DNA from: JAHEJX01 sp041605955
Lineage (GTDB): Bacteria; Actinomycetota; Acidimicrobiia; Spongiisociales; UBA5794
Length of the DNA stretch: 24,602 nucleotides
Direction of reading: 5' to 3'
Assembly (NCBI GenBank): GCA_041605955.1
Contig: JBFIXI010000064.1
Span: 1 to 24,602 of the forward strand
In this document: one piece after another, positions 6,918 through 13,663 of the stretch
Layout: each line of letters begins with the position of its first letter
Position numbering within the stretch: the first letter of the stretch is position 1
Notes under the pieces: model-generated
The model's input: only the letters and a program-made list of their open reading frames with translations
What the model was told of the DNA's origin: nothing
Database searches by the model: none
Program-made: the position numbers and the translations under genes

Positions 6918-8326
6918 TGCCCCACCCTCTTCCAGTGATCACTCCACAGGCTCTCCTCCGTCGGCACGACAGCCGGGATCACCCGAGCGAGCCGGGTCGT
7001 ATTGAGAAAATGCCGATACGAGAGGTTCTCCGAGATACTGTTGCCCGCCCATGTGCCGGCGCCCATCGTGAGAGTGAAGTTGAGCCCGTTGTCGAACGCT
7101 CCGCCGTTGCCGACCGAGTGCGCCTGGTTGACCAGCACGCGGGCCACGTCGATCTCCTCGGCCAGCCGCAGCGCCTGGGCCTCATCGGTGGTGTGAATCC
7201 CGCACGAATGGCCGCGACCTTGATACGCCAAGATCCTCTTGACCCAATCGATGGCCTCGTCGAAGCCGGAGTAGCGGTAGACCGCCAGCACCACCGAGAG
7301 TTTCTCGCCCGAGAACGGGTGCTCTGGACCTGCGCCGTCCTGTTCCACTAGGAAGAACTCTGCTTCGCGGGCGGCCGGTCCCAGTCCGGCGTGTGCTGCG
7401 ATCTCGTGCGGCGGCTGCGCAATGACGTCGCGCGACAGGACGCCGTCGACCCACATCACCGATTGCAGCGCGGCCGTCTCGTCGGCCGAGAGCAGGTGGC
7501 CGCCGATGGACTCCAGCTGTCCGAGCATCTTCTCGTACACCGATTCATCAATGACGAGGGCGTTCTCCGAGGAGCAGCTGGTGGCGTAGTCGAAGACCTT
7601 CGACGCCTTGATCTTGGCTGCCGCATCGGCCAGATCGGCGCTGGAGTCGATCACCACGACGGCGTTGCCCATACCGACCCCGATGGCGGGCTTGCCACTG
7701 CGGTAGGCGGCCCGGACGTTCCTCTGGGAACCGGTGACGACCGCCAGGTCGCACTGCCGCATCAACTCGTATGAGAGTTCCTTGGAGGGTTGCGGCAGGA
7801 ATTGGACGAGGCTGCGCGGCACCCCGAGCTTGGCCAGCTCCTTGTGAATCATCTCAACGGCAAGGGCACAGGTCCCGGCCCCTCTCGGCGAAGGCGAGAG
7901 AATCACCGCGTTGCGGCCCTTGAGGATCATCATTGCTTTGTTGATGGGAGTCGCTTCCGGGTTGGTTGAGGGAATCAGCGCAGCTACCACCCCGACAGGC
8001 TTGGCGTACTCGGTGATGCCCGTGGCCGGGTTGTCGTCGACCACACCCACCGAAACGGCTCCCTGGAGATCCGCCATCGTCCCCATCGTCTTACGACGGA
8101 TCTTGGCAACCTTGTCGGCCACTCGACCCATCCGTGTATCGGCGACGGCACGCTCGGCCAGGGCTCGTGCGTTGGCCTCCTGGAAGCCGGCCCACCCCAC
8201 TGCCGCGACGACGGCGTCGACGGCGACCTGGTCCCACTGCCGGGCTATCTCTTGAGCGGCGCGCCCTCTGGCAACGTAGTCAGCAATTGCGGCGATGGTC
8301 TCTGGCGAGGCGACGGCCTCCGTCAC
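6914..8326 (-). CDS. CoA-acylating aldehyde dehydrogenase (sulfoacetaldehyde/acetaldehyde dehydrogenase-like)
   Basis: Oxidises an aldehyde with NAD(P) and CoA to the acyl-CoA. From GTG 8326 it has 470 residues. Diagnostic stretches are EYAKPVGVVAALIPSTNPEA (106-125), the catalytic Cys251 in YATSCSSENALV, and the C-terminal MGAGTWAGNSISENLSYRHF (421-440). These resemble acylating enzymes such as SauS and the aldehyde dehydrogenase half of AdhE, not the hydrolytic type. The open frame runs up to 8530, but GTG 8326 has a GGAGG eight bases upstream and yields an N-terminus like the family, so the longer Arg-rich leader is rejected. It is probably the first gene of a five-gene unit behind the promoter at 8394-8422. 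The substrate aldehyde is unknown. Confidence 0.88.
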   Translation of the reverse strand: MTEAVASPETIAAIADYVARGRAAQEIARQWDQVAVDAVVAAVGWAGFQEANARALAERAVADTRMGRVADKVAKIRRKTMGTMADLQGAVSVGVVDDNPATGITEYAKPVGVVAALIPSTNPEATPINKAMMILKGRNAVILSPSPRGAGTCALAVEMIHKELAKLGVPRSLVQFLPQPSKELSYELMRQCDLAVVTGSQRNVRAAYRSGKPAIGVGMGNAVVVIDSSADLADAAAKIKASKVFDYATSCSSENALVIDESVYEKMLGQLESIGGHLLSADETAALQSVMWVDGVLSRDVIAQPPHEIAAHAGLGPAAREAEFFLVEQDGAGPEHPFSGEKLSVVLAVYRYSGFDEAIDWVKRILAYQGRGHSCGIHTTDEAQALRLAEEIDVARVLVNQAHSVGNGGAFDNGLNFTLTMGAGTWAGNSISENLSYRHFLNTTRLARVIPAVVPTEESLWSDHWKRVGQ

Positions 8327-8352
8327 GGCGCAATCCTCCGACGTCCGGCCAT

Positions 8353-8369
8353 TGTCCATTCGACGGACA
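8353..8369. promoter_or_regulatory. Inverted repeat in the leader of the aldehyde dehydrogenase operon
   Basis: TGTCC (8353-8357) and GGACA (8365-8369) form a perfect 5-bp inverted repeat with a 7-bp spacer. It lies between the predicted promoter and the GTG start, and could be an operator. It is short and could arise by chance. Confidence 0.25.
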
Positions 8370-8393
8370 GCCGACCGTATAGCGATAGCAGGC

Positions 8394-8422
8394 ACATTAC
8401 GAATGCGCCGGACGAGCGTCAA
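8394..8422 (-). promoter_or_regulatory. Candidate promoter for the acylating aldehyde dehydrogenase operon
   Basis: On the minus strand TTGACG (8417-8422) is followed after exactly 17 bp by TAATGT (8394-8399). The -35 matches 5 of 6 consensus bases and the -10 matches 3 of 6. It sits in the only gap of any size (about 110 bp) in the minus-strand cluster and would give a leader of about 60 nt. Confidence 0.4.
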
Positions 8423-8436
8423 TCTGCTGGGATGTC

Positions 8437-9192
8437 TCAGGGAATCGCGGTGCGCTGCCCCGCATCGAGGAGCAAGGTTCCCCCGGCGAGGGCTCGGGCC
8501 CGAGGATCGAGGAGAAGATCCACCGCCCAAACGATCTCTGCGATCTCAACGAGATGACCTATCGGCGATCGCGCCCGGAACTCGTCGACGACGACCTCTG
8601 CGGACACTCCGCGCGATTCAGCCGCATCCTGCACCAGAGCGCGGAGCCTCTCCGTCCACACCGGGCCCGGGGCGACGATGTGGCACGTCACCCCGCGCGG
8701 GCCGAGCGCCCGGCTCAGCTGCCTGATGGCATTGGCCAGGGCGGCGTTGCCGATCCCGGCTGTGGCCGCCTCCGGTATCGGGTCGTACCCGAGGTTGCCC
8801 CCGATCGCCACGATTCGTGAGTCGGTCGTCAGGTGCTCGTCCGTGGCTCGCACCAGCCGCAGTGTCCCGTTGACCTTGATCTCGATGGCAGCGACCACGG
8901 CGCTGGCAGCTATGTCGCTGATCGCTCCGGCCATAGGGGCGGCGGCCGAGTTGACCACCATACGGACGGTGCCCGGAATCGCTCGCTCGATCGTGGCGAC
9001 CGATGCGTCGGCGCCGATGTCGGCAGGGCAGGCCACCACGTTGGCCCGGCCCGCTGCGAGTTCCTCCAGAGCCGAAGCCGACCGGGCGACGGCGATGACG
9101 CCGAGCCCGCGCGTCAGTAGCTGCTCGACGATTTGGCTACCGATGGCGCCGGTAGCGCCAGCGACCACGGCCCAATCATTCGGAGTGGTCAC
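8437..9192 (-). CDS. SDR-family protein with a degenerate active site
   Basis: Rossmann-fold short-chain dehydrogenase/reductase of 251 residues from GTG 9192, which has GGAG five bases upstream and overlaps the NTF2-like gene by 17 bp. The nucleotide-binding Gly motif AGATGAIGSQI is at 11-21, NSAAAP replaces NNAG at 81-86, and Asn108 in KVNGT matches the structural Asn of the tetrad. The catalytic Ser-Tyr-Lys is missing: the strand reads VAIGGNLGY where SS is usual, and the YxxxK position holds A145 and N149 in ATAGIGNAAL. The C-terminal VAPGPVWTERL and GGTLLLDAG segments are normal. It may bind a cofactor or ligand without normal SDR chemistry, or use other residues. It is the last gene of the unit starting with the racemase-like pair. 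Confidence 0.82.
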   Translation of the reverse strand: MTTPNDWAVVAGATGAIGSQIVEQLLTRGLGVIAVARSASALEELAAGRANVVACPADIGADASVATIERAIPGTVRMVVNSAAAPMAGAISDIAASAVVAAIEIKVNGTLRLVRATDEHLTTDSRIVAIGGNLGYDPIPEAATAGIGNAALANAIRQLSRALGPRGVTCHIVAPGPVWTERLRALVQDAAESRGVSAEVVVDEFRARSPIGHLVEIAEIVWAVDLLLDPRARALAGGTLLLDAGQRTAIP

Positions 9193-9580
9193 GACGCTCC
9201 AGGACGTTGCTCTCGGCCATGTCGTTCCAGACTCTCTGGTCGACGATGCGATCATCCACGAGGACGAACCGGTCGATGAACCTCACACCCGAGAACGCGC
9301 TGCCGTCGAGGGCCTCCCCTTCCAGGGTCCCGAATGCGTAGACGATGACCTCCTCACCGTCGCCGACGGCGTCGAACTTCTCGAACACCTTGCGCACGGA
9401 GCGAAACCGTCCGGCCGCCGCGGCCACCTGCTCTTCGAGGCTGGTGAAACGGCGGCCGCCGGGAAAGGTGATCGTCACCCCAGGCGCCAGGTATGGAGCA
9501 GCCTCATCGAGTTGCCGGGCCTCGACGAGGCGGAGGAACTTCTCGACAGTGGCAACGGCCCGGGCCGGTTCATCCATCAT
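9176..9580 (-). CDS. NTF2-like/SnoaL-like small protein
   Basis: A 134-residue protein with the cone-shaped NTF2 fold signature: an N-terminal helix (AVATVEKFLRLVEARQLDEA) followed by YLAPGVTITFPGG, a segment RFRSVRKVFEKFDAVGDGEEVIVY, and terminal strands with FIDRFVLVDDRIVDQRVWND. Such proteins include isomerases, dehydratases, hydrolases and non-catalytic partners, so the function cannot be assigned. The start codon overlaps the TGA of the upstream racemase-like gene by four bases, and its own end overlaps the SDR gene. Its place next to an SDR with no catalytic Tyr or Lys raises the possibility that the two act together, which is a guess. Confidence 0.75.
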   Translation of the reverse strand: MMDEPARAVATVEKFLRLVEARQLDEAAPYLAPGVTITFPGGRRFTSLEEQVAAAAGRFRSVRKVFEKFDAVGDGEEVIVYAFGTLEGEALDGSAFSGVRFIDRFVLVDDRIVDQRVWNDMAESNVLERRDHSE

Positions 9581-10350
9581 GCACCCCCCGCTCGCTGCTG
9601 GTCGGCGGCGGCAGCCTGCATAGCGTGGATCATTTCGGCCTTGGCAACCTGGGGACGGGGATAGGCGCGGCGGCTATGGGTGAGCCCGAGCGCCAGGAAT
9701 GATTCCATCAGCTTGTAGGACAGCGGACCAGGGTTGACCACCGGAACGTCGAGAACCTCACTGAGGTGATGATGCGCCTGGTGCATCGTCGTTGACCCCA
9801 GACAGATGACATCGGCGCCACGCTCGATCAGCCGGCGGCAGGCGGCCTCCATCTTGGGAAGCGTGGCAGCGGCCTTGTCCCCGATCAGAGCCGCGAAGTC
9901 GGGAGGGGTGTCGAAGTGCTCGACCCCAGCGCAATGAGCGGCGAAACCCCATTCGTCGATGACCTTGCGATAGCGCGTCAGCGCCGGCTCCCATTGGGCC
10001 AGGATCCCGAACTTGCGGCCGAGGCTGAGGGCAAAGAGGAGCGATGCTCTGCCGGGAGCCAACACGGGGATATCGAGCATGGAACGCAGGGCATCCGCCC
10101 CCGAATCGCTCACCGTGTCGATGAGCACGGCGTCGTAACCCTCTTCCTCGGCGCTGAGGCCGGCTTCGAACAGAGCGATATCCATCAACGCCCAGTCGTG
10201 CGGGCTCATGAAGCTCGACGGCCCCGCCGCCACCGGGCGGAACTCGAATGTGACTCCAGGGCGCAGCTGTACCTCGGCGGTTTGTTCGCGTCGTTTGGCG
10301 ATGTCCTCCTCGGCGAGCGCGAACGGGACCAAGACGAGGACGCGAGTCAT
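9577..10350 (-). CDS. Asp/Glu/hydantoin racemase-family protein without catalytic cysteines (copy 2)
   Basis: A 257-residue protein of the Asp/Glu/hydantoin racemase superfamily, which also contains maleate isomerase and arylmalonate decarboxylase. Normal members use two Cys residues. Here the first site reads DAVLIDTVSDSG, with Thr79 at the Cys position, and the second reads ADVICLGSTTMHQAH, with Ser186. Cys183 nearby is at a different place. The start ATG 10348-10350 overlaps the stop of the paralogue upstream. The open frame extends far upstream to 11493, but that part is only the complement of other genes. Several blocks are nearly identical to the neighbour, including SDSG..ALRSMLDIPV and ALGLTHSRRAYPRP. 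A Cys-based racemase or isomerase reaction is therefore unlikely. Confidence 0.8.
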   Translation of the reverse strand: MTRVLVLVPFALAEEDIAKRREQTAEVQLRPGVTFEFRPVAAGPSSFMSPHDWALMDIALFEAGLSAEEEGYDAVLIDTVSDSGADALRSMLDIPVLAPGRASLLFALSLGRKFGILAQWEPALTRYRKVIDEWGFAAHCAGVEHFDTPPDFAALIGDKAAATLPKMEAACRRLIERGADVICLGSTTMHQAHHHLSEVLDVPVVNPGPLSYKLMESFLALGLTHSRRAYPRPQVAKAEMIHAMQAAAADQQRAGGA

Positions 10351-11108
10351 GAGTCGGCCTCGGCGGCGGCCCGCATCATCGCCTTGATCATCTCGGGCTT
10401 GGGGACATGGGGTCGGGGATAGGCCCGCCGGCTGTGGGTGAGCCCCAGGGCGGTCATGGCTTCGGCAATCTGATATGAGAGAGGCCCACCGTTGATCACG
10501 GGTACCGGGAGACGGGCGGCGAGATAGCCATGGGCTTCGTGCATGGTCGTCGACCCGAGGAGGATCACGTCGGCACCGTCTATTTCGACCAGGTCGGTGG
10601 CTGCATCGAGCAACAACGGGAGCACCTCGTCCTTTCCGCCGAGCAGGTTGCGATTGTCCGGCTTGACTCCGGCCGCCCGCATCCCGGCACAGCGGTCCAC
10701 CATCTGAAGGTCTTTCAGGGTGCGGTCGTAGAGCGGGAACCAGTCCTCCCACATCGTCACGATGCCGAACGTGCGGCCGAGCATGAGTGCCGTCAGGAAC
10801 ATCGATCGACCGGCCGCCACCACCGGGATATCGAGCATCGATCGAAGCGCAGCCACCCCGGAGTCGCTGACGGTGTCTATGCAGACTGCGTCGTAACCCT
10901 CCGCTTGGGCGTCCAAACCTGCTTCGAGCAGCGACATGTCGGCCAGCACGTAGTCGTGATGCGATACGTAGGACGAGGGAGCAGCCAGCACAGGGCGGTA
11001 GTCGAGCTGGATTTCCTGTGGCAGGTCGGAGGCACCTGCCTGGGCTCGGCGCAGATCGAGCTGCTCCGGAGTCATCGGGAACGGCACGAGCACGAGCACC
11101 TTGCGCAT
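10347..11108 (-). CDS. Asp/Glu/hydantoin racemase-family protein without catalytic cysteines (copy 1)
   Basis: A 253-residue paralogue of the protein encoded just downstream. It shows the same substitutions at both catalytic positions: Thr79 in YDAVCIDTVSDSG and Ser186 in ADVILLGSTTMHEAH. The N-terminus MRKVLVLVPFPM gives the first strand of the two-lobed fold, and LGRTFGIVTMW (110-120) matches the family's strand after the first active-site loop. It is the first gene of the minus-strand cluster. Its start is 29 bp from the divergent flavoprotein gene, with only a weak AGGG ahead of it. The ATGA overlap with copy 2 suggests equimolar synthesis, and the pair may form a heteromer. The reaction is not known. 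Confidence 0.8.
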   Translation of the reverse strand: MRKVLVLVPFPMTPEQLDLRRAQAGASDLPQEIQLDYRPVLAAPSSYVSHHDYVLADMSLLEAGLDAQAEGYDAVCIDTVSDSGVAALRSMLDIPVVAAGRSMFLTALMLGRTFGIVTMWEDWFPLYDRTLKDLQMVDRCAGMRAAGVKPDNRNLLGGKDEVLPLLLDAATDLVEIDGADVILLGSTTMHEAHGYLAARLPVPVINGGPLSYQIAEAMTALGLTHSRRAYPRPHVPKPEMIKAMMRAAAEADS

Positions 11109-11125
11109 GACGGGACCCTACTGAA

Positions 11126-11131
11126 TAGAGT
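11126..11131 (+). promoter_or_regulatory. -10-like box placed for a leaderless transcript of the flavoprotein gene
   Basis: TAGAGT lies 6 bp before ATG 11138, and there is no Shine-Dalgarno in between. This spacing would put transcription start at or next to the A of the ATG, a common arrangement in actinomycetes. No good -35 is seen; TTGCGC at 11101-11106 is a weak candidate at 19 bp. Confidence 0.3.
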
Positions 11132-11137
11132 TGCCGG

Positions 11138-12538
11138 ATGGTCACTCCAGACATCGACCTGCCGGACATCGACCTGCCGGAGATCGACCTGGTGGTCGCC
11201 GGGGCGGGAGCGGCCGGACTGGCGGCCGCACTGTCTGCGGCCGACGCCGGCCTCAGTGTCGCCCTGATGGAGGCGAGTGAGACGTTCCGGGCGGGCAACA
11301 ACACGTCGATGAGCACGTCGATGATCCCCTCCGCAGGCAGCCGGTGGCAACGCGCCCAGGGAATCGAGGACAGCCCGGACCTGCTCTTCGCCGACACTCT
11401 GAAGAAGACAAACGGACAGGCAGACCAGGTAGTCGCTCGGGCCCTGGCCGAGGTATCGGTGGAGCTCGGCGAGTGGCTCGCCGACACTTGCAAAGTTCCG
11501 CTCGAGCTGGTGTCCGACGTCTGGTTTCCGGGTCACAGCAGACTTCGCCATCTGTGCGTCCCCGACCGAGCCGGGCGCACCCTGCACCGCCATCTGCTGG
11601 CAGCGATGGAATCGCGTGCGGAGATCACATTGATCGCGCCGCTGCGTGTCACCGCCTTCGAAGCGCGCGGCGACGGTCTTGCCCGGGTAACCGCGGAGCG
11701 ACCCGACGGCACGCAAGAGAGGGTTACGACGCGGGCGCTGGTACTGGCGACGAACGGCTACGGGGCCAACTCCGAGCTGGTGCGCCGCTACATCCCGGAG
11801 ATAGCGAGCGGCCTCTACTTCGGCGGCGACCACAGCACCGGAGATGCGCTCATGATCGGCGAATCCCTGGGGGCCGACGTCGGCTTTCTCGACTCCTACC
11901 AGGGCCACGCCTCCGTGGCCACGCCCCATGGGGTGCTGCTGACCTGGACCTCTGTCATGAACGGCGCCATCGTGGTCAACTCGAATGGGGAACGCTTCGG
12001 CGATGAATCGACCGGCTATTCCGAGTATGCGGTGCCCGTTCTCCAACAGCCCGGTGGGATCGCCTGGGTGATCTACGACGGAACAATTCATGAGAAGGCG
12101 TTGCCCTTTGCCGATTACCAGGACCTGCTCACCGCCAAAGCGGTGCGGTGGGCAGACGACGTGGCCGGGCTGGCCGCCACCCTGGGTGCGCCGCTCGATG
12201 CTGTGAGACAAACCGTGGAAGACGCGGCGGCCATCGCCTCAGGGCATATGAAAGATCCGTTCGGGCGGACGCTGTGGCCGCATATGCTGGAAGCTCCCTA
12301 TGCCGCCGTGAAGGTGACCGGGGCGCTATTCCATACCCAAGGAGGACTCCGAGTGAATGGTGACGCCGCGGTCCTGCGCAACGGCGAACCGATCCCGGGA
12401 CTCTACGCGGCAGGCGGCGCCGCCGCCGGAATCTCGGGCCACGGCGCCGAGGGATACATGTCGGGCAACGGCCTGCTCAGCGCTCTCGGCCTCGGCTATC
12501 TGGCCGGCCGGGCAATTACGCGCCCTTCATCCGAGTAG
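11138..12538 (+). CDS. FAD-dependent oxidoreductase of the fumarate reductase/succinate dehydrogenase flavoprotein family
   Basis: A 466-residue FAD_binding_2 protein, probably reducing or oxidising a C-C bond next to a carboxylate or ketone. The dinucleotide-binding motif VVAGAGAAGLAAA is at 19-31, the second FAD segment LVLATNGYGAN at 201-211, GGDHSTGDALMIGESLGA at 229-246, NSNGERFGDE at 281-290 and FHTQGGLRVN at 398-407. The C-terminal FAD segment reads GLYAAGGAAAGISGHGAEGYMSGN, where true fumarate reductases have HGANRLGGN, so the usual substrate Arg is not seen. The N-terminus has a tandem DIDLP repeat before the fold begins. It ends 12 bp inside the 3' end of the convergent LLM oxidoreductase relic. 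It may belong with the racemase-like pair across a 29-bp divergent gap. Confidence 0.82.
   Translation: MVTPDIDLPDIDLPEIDLVVAGAGAAGLAAALSAADAGLSVALMEASETFRAGNNTSMSTSMIPSAGSRWQRAQGIEDSPDLLFADTLKKTNGQADQVVARALAEVSVELGEWLADTCKVPLELVSDVWFPGHSRLRHLCVPDRAGRTLHRHLLAAMESRAEITLIAPLRVTAFEARGDGLARVTAERPDGTQERVTTRALVLATNGYGANSELVRRYIPEIASGLYFGGDHSTGDALMIGESLGADVGFLDSYQGHASVATPHGVLLTWTSVMNGAIVVNSNGERFGDESTGYSEYAVPVLQQPGGIAWVIYDGTIHEKALPFADYQDLLTAKAVRWADDVAGLAATLGAPLDAVRQTVEDAAAIASGHMKDPFGRTLWPHMLEAPYAAVKVTGALFHTQGGLRVNGDAAVLRNGEPIPGLYAAGGAAAGISGHGAEGYMSGNGLLSALGLGYLAGRAITRPSSE
11150..11191 (+). repeat. 15-bp tandem repeat in the N-terminus of the flavoprotein gene
   Basis: GACATCGACCTGCCG occurs twice in perfect tandem (11150-11164, 11165-11179). 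A third partial unit, GAGATCGACCTG, follows at 11180-11191. It encodes DIDLP-DIDLP-EIDL directly before the FAD-binding strand, so length changes here would stay in frame. Confidence 0.85.
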
Positions 12539-13395
12539 CGCCGTCGCCAGCTCGCGCACTGCGGCCGCTTCGTCGAGGCCACCATCGATGATCTGGACGG
12601 CCACATGGTCGGCACCGGCCGCCAAATGTTCATCGACGCGTTTCTTGATGGCATCGACGCCACCGGCGGCATAGGTGGCGTCGATCAAGCGATCACTACC
12701 GGCAGCGGCCAACTCGCTTTCGTCATAGCCGCTACGCAGGAAGTGGTTCCGATAATTCGGCCACCGAAGGTATCGGGCGAGATTGCCGCGGGCCGCCTCC
12801 CGGGCGTCCGTCGGGTTGGTAGTCAAGATCGCGCCTTGGTCAACCGCAATGATCTTGCCGCCACCCAGAATCGCTCTGGCGCCCGCCGTGTGATCGGGCG
12901 AGGTGAGGAAGGGGTGTATCCCGTCGGCCAGCTGACCGGCCAAGGCGATCATCTTCGGGCCGAGCGCGGCCACAACGGTGGGGGGATCGGTGGCGGGCGC
13001 ATGGCCGTCGAAGGGGGCCCCGTGCATCGCAGTGAGATAGTCATGCATCGTCTCGACAGGCCTGACGTATCGGTGGCCCCGCATCTCGACGGTGCTCTTG
13101 TGGCTGATCCCCACGCCCAGGACGAAGCGGCCGGGATAGGCGTCCCCGATGGTTTTCCGGGCGCTCGCCATGGCAATCGGGTCGCGCACCCAGATGTTGG
13201 CGATTCCGGTGCCGAGCGCATCCGAGGCGCTGCTCAGAGAAGGATCGTGGCGAACGTCAGCACGTCCTTGCCCGCTGGGGATTCGGGCACCCACAATGCA
13301 CCAAACCCCAGTTCATCCCACTCAACGGCCAGGTCCGTCGCCTGTGCCGTGGAGCATCGCTGTAAGCGGCCGCTCCAGATACCGACGCGGCCCAT
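12527..13395 (-). pseudogene. F420-dependent LLM-class oxidoreductase, interrupted by a 1-nt deletion
   Basis: Luciferase-like monooxygenase-family protein of the probable F420-dependent type. The N-terminal 53 residues from ATG 13395 (MGRVGIWSG... ELGFGALWVPES, DVLTFATILL) end at a TGA at 13234-13236. The remainder starts in another frame at about 13237 with SSASDALGTGIANIWVRDP and continues through YPGRFVLGVGISH, ALGPKMIALAGQLADGIHPF and the C-terminal AGADHVAVQ. Adding one base near 13237 joins the parts into about 289 residues, a normal length for this family, and restores the usual LL(x9)TGIANIW spacing. Either the gene is recently inactivated or the base was lost in sequencing. It diverges from the IclR gene and converges with the flavoprotein gene, overlapping it by 12 bp. 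F420 dependence is inferred from the family. Confidence 0.85.
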
Positions 13396-13567
13396 CCCGG
13401 CGCTCAAGGCAGGCTCGTGGGCTGCGGAGGCGTTTCGAGTGAGCGGGCCATGAGAAGCGGAGCCCCGATCTGCGGACACGATGATCCTATCGGGCCCGCC
13501 CGTCGGGGGGACAGCTGCGACCGGGCGCGCCGCTCAATTCCCGCAGTTTTGTCCAGGCCCGGATCGG

Positions 13568-13596
13568 TTGACGACGCTACGTGCGATCCTTTACCG
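13568..13596 (+). promoter_or_regulatory. Candidate promoter of the iclR-transporter operon
   Basis: TTGACG (13568-13573) is followed after 16-18 bp by TTTACC/TACCGT (13590-13597). The -35 is 5 of 6 to consensus and the -10 is weak. It lies 70-95 bp upstream of the IclR start, in a 268-bp gap between divergent genes, and ends just before a perfect 20-bp palindrome. Confidence 0.4.
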
Positions 13597-13607
13597 TTTC
13601 TTCCGCT

Positions 13608-13627
13608 CTGCGGGCGGCCGCCCGCAG
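13608..13627. promoter_or_regulatory. Perfect 20-bp palindrome, candidate IclR operator
   Basis: CTGCGGGCGGCCGCCCGCAG is its own reverse complement. It starts about 12 bp after the predicted -10 and 37 bp before the IclR start codon, a place where a bound regulator would block transcription of its own operon. No T-run follows, so it is not a standard terminator. The binding protein is inferred from position. Confidence 0.5.
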
Positions 13628-13663
13628 GACGGACACGTCTCAGGGAGGATCCACCTGAGCGGG

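Noticed and set aside
8327..8530. N-terminal extension of the aldehyde dehydrogenase
   Set aside because: Arg-rich and not family-like. GTG 8326 has a well-spaced GGAGG, and the extension would cover the predicted promoter.
10351..11493. Upstream extension of the second racemase-like gene to a 638-codon frame
   Set aside because: The extra N-terminal part is out of frame with the first racemase-like gene, is Arg/Pro/Ser-rich without domains, and even runs into the divergent flavoprotein gene. ATG 10350 with an ATGA overlap is the natural start.
11072..12211. 379-codon minus-strand frame opposite the flavoprotein gene
   Set aside because: The plus strand shows a complete FAD_binding_2 protein; the antisense frame has no domain signature.
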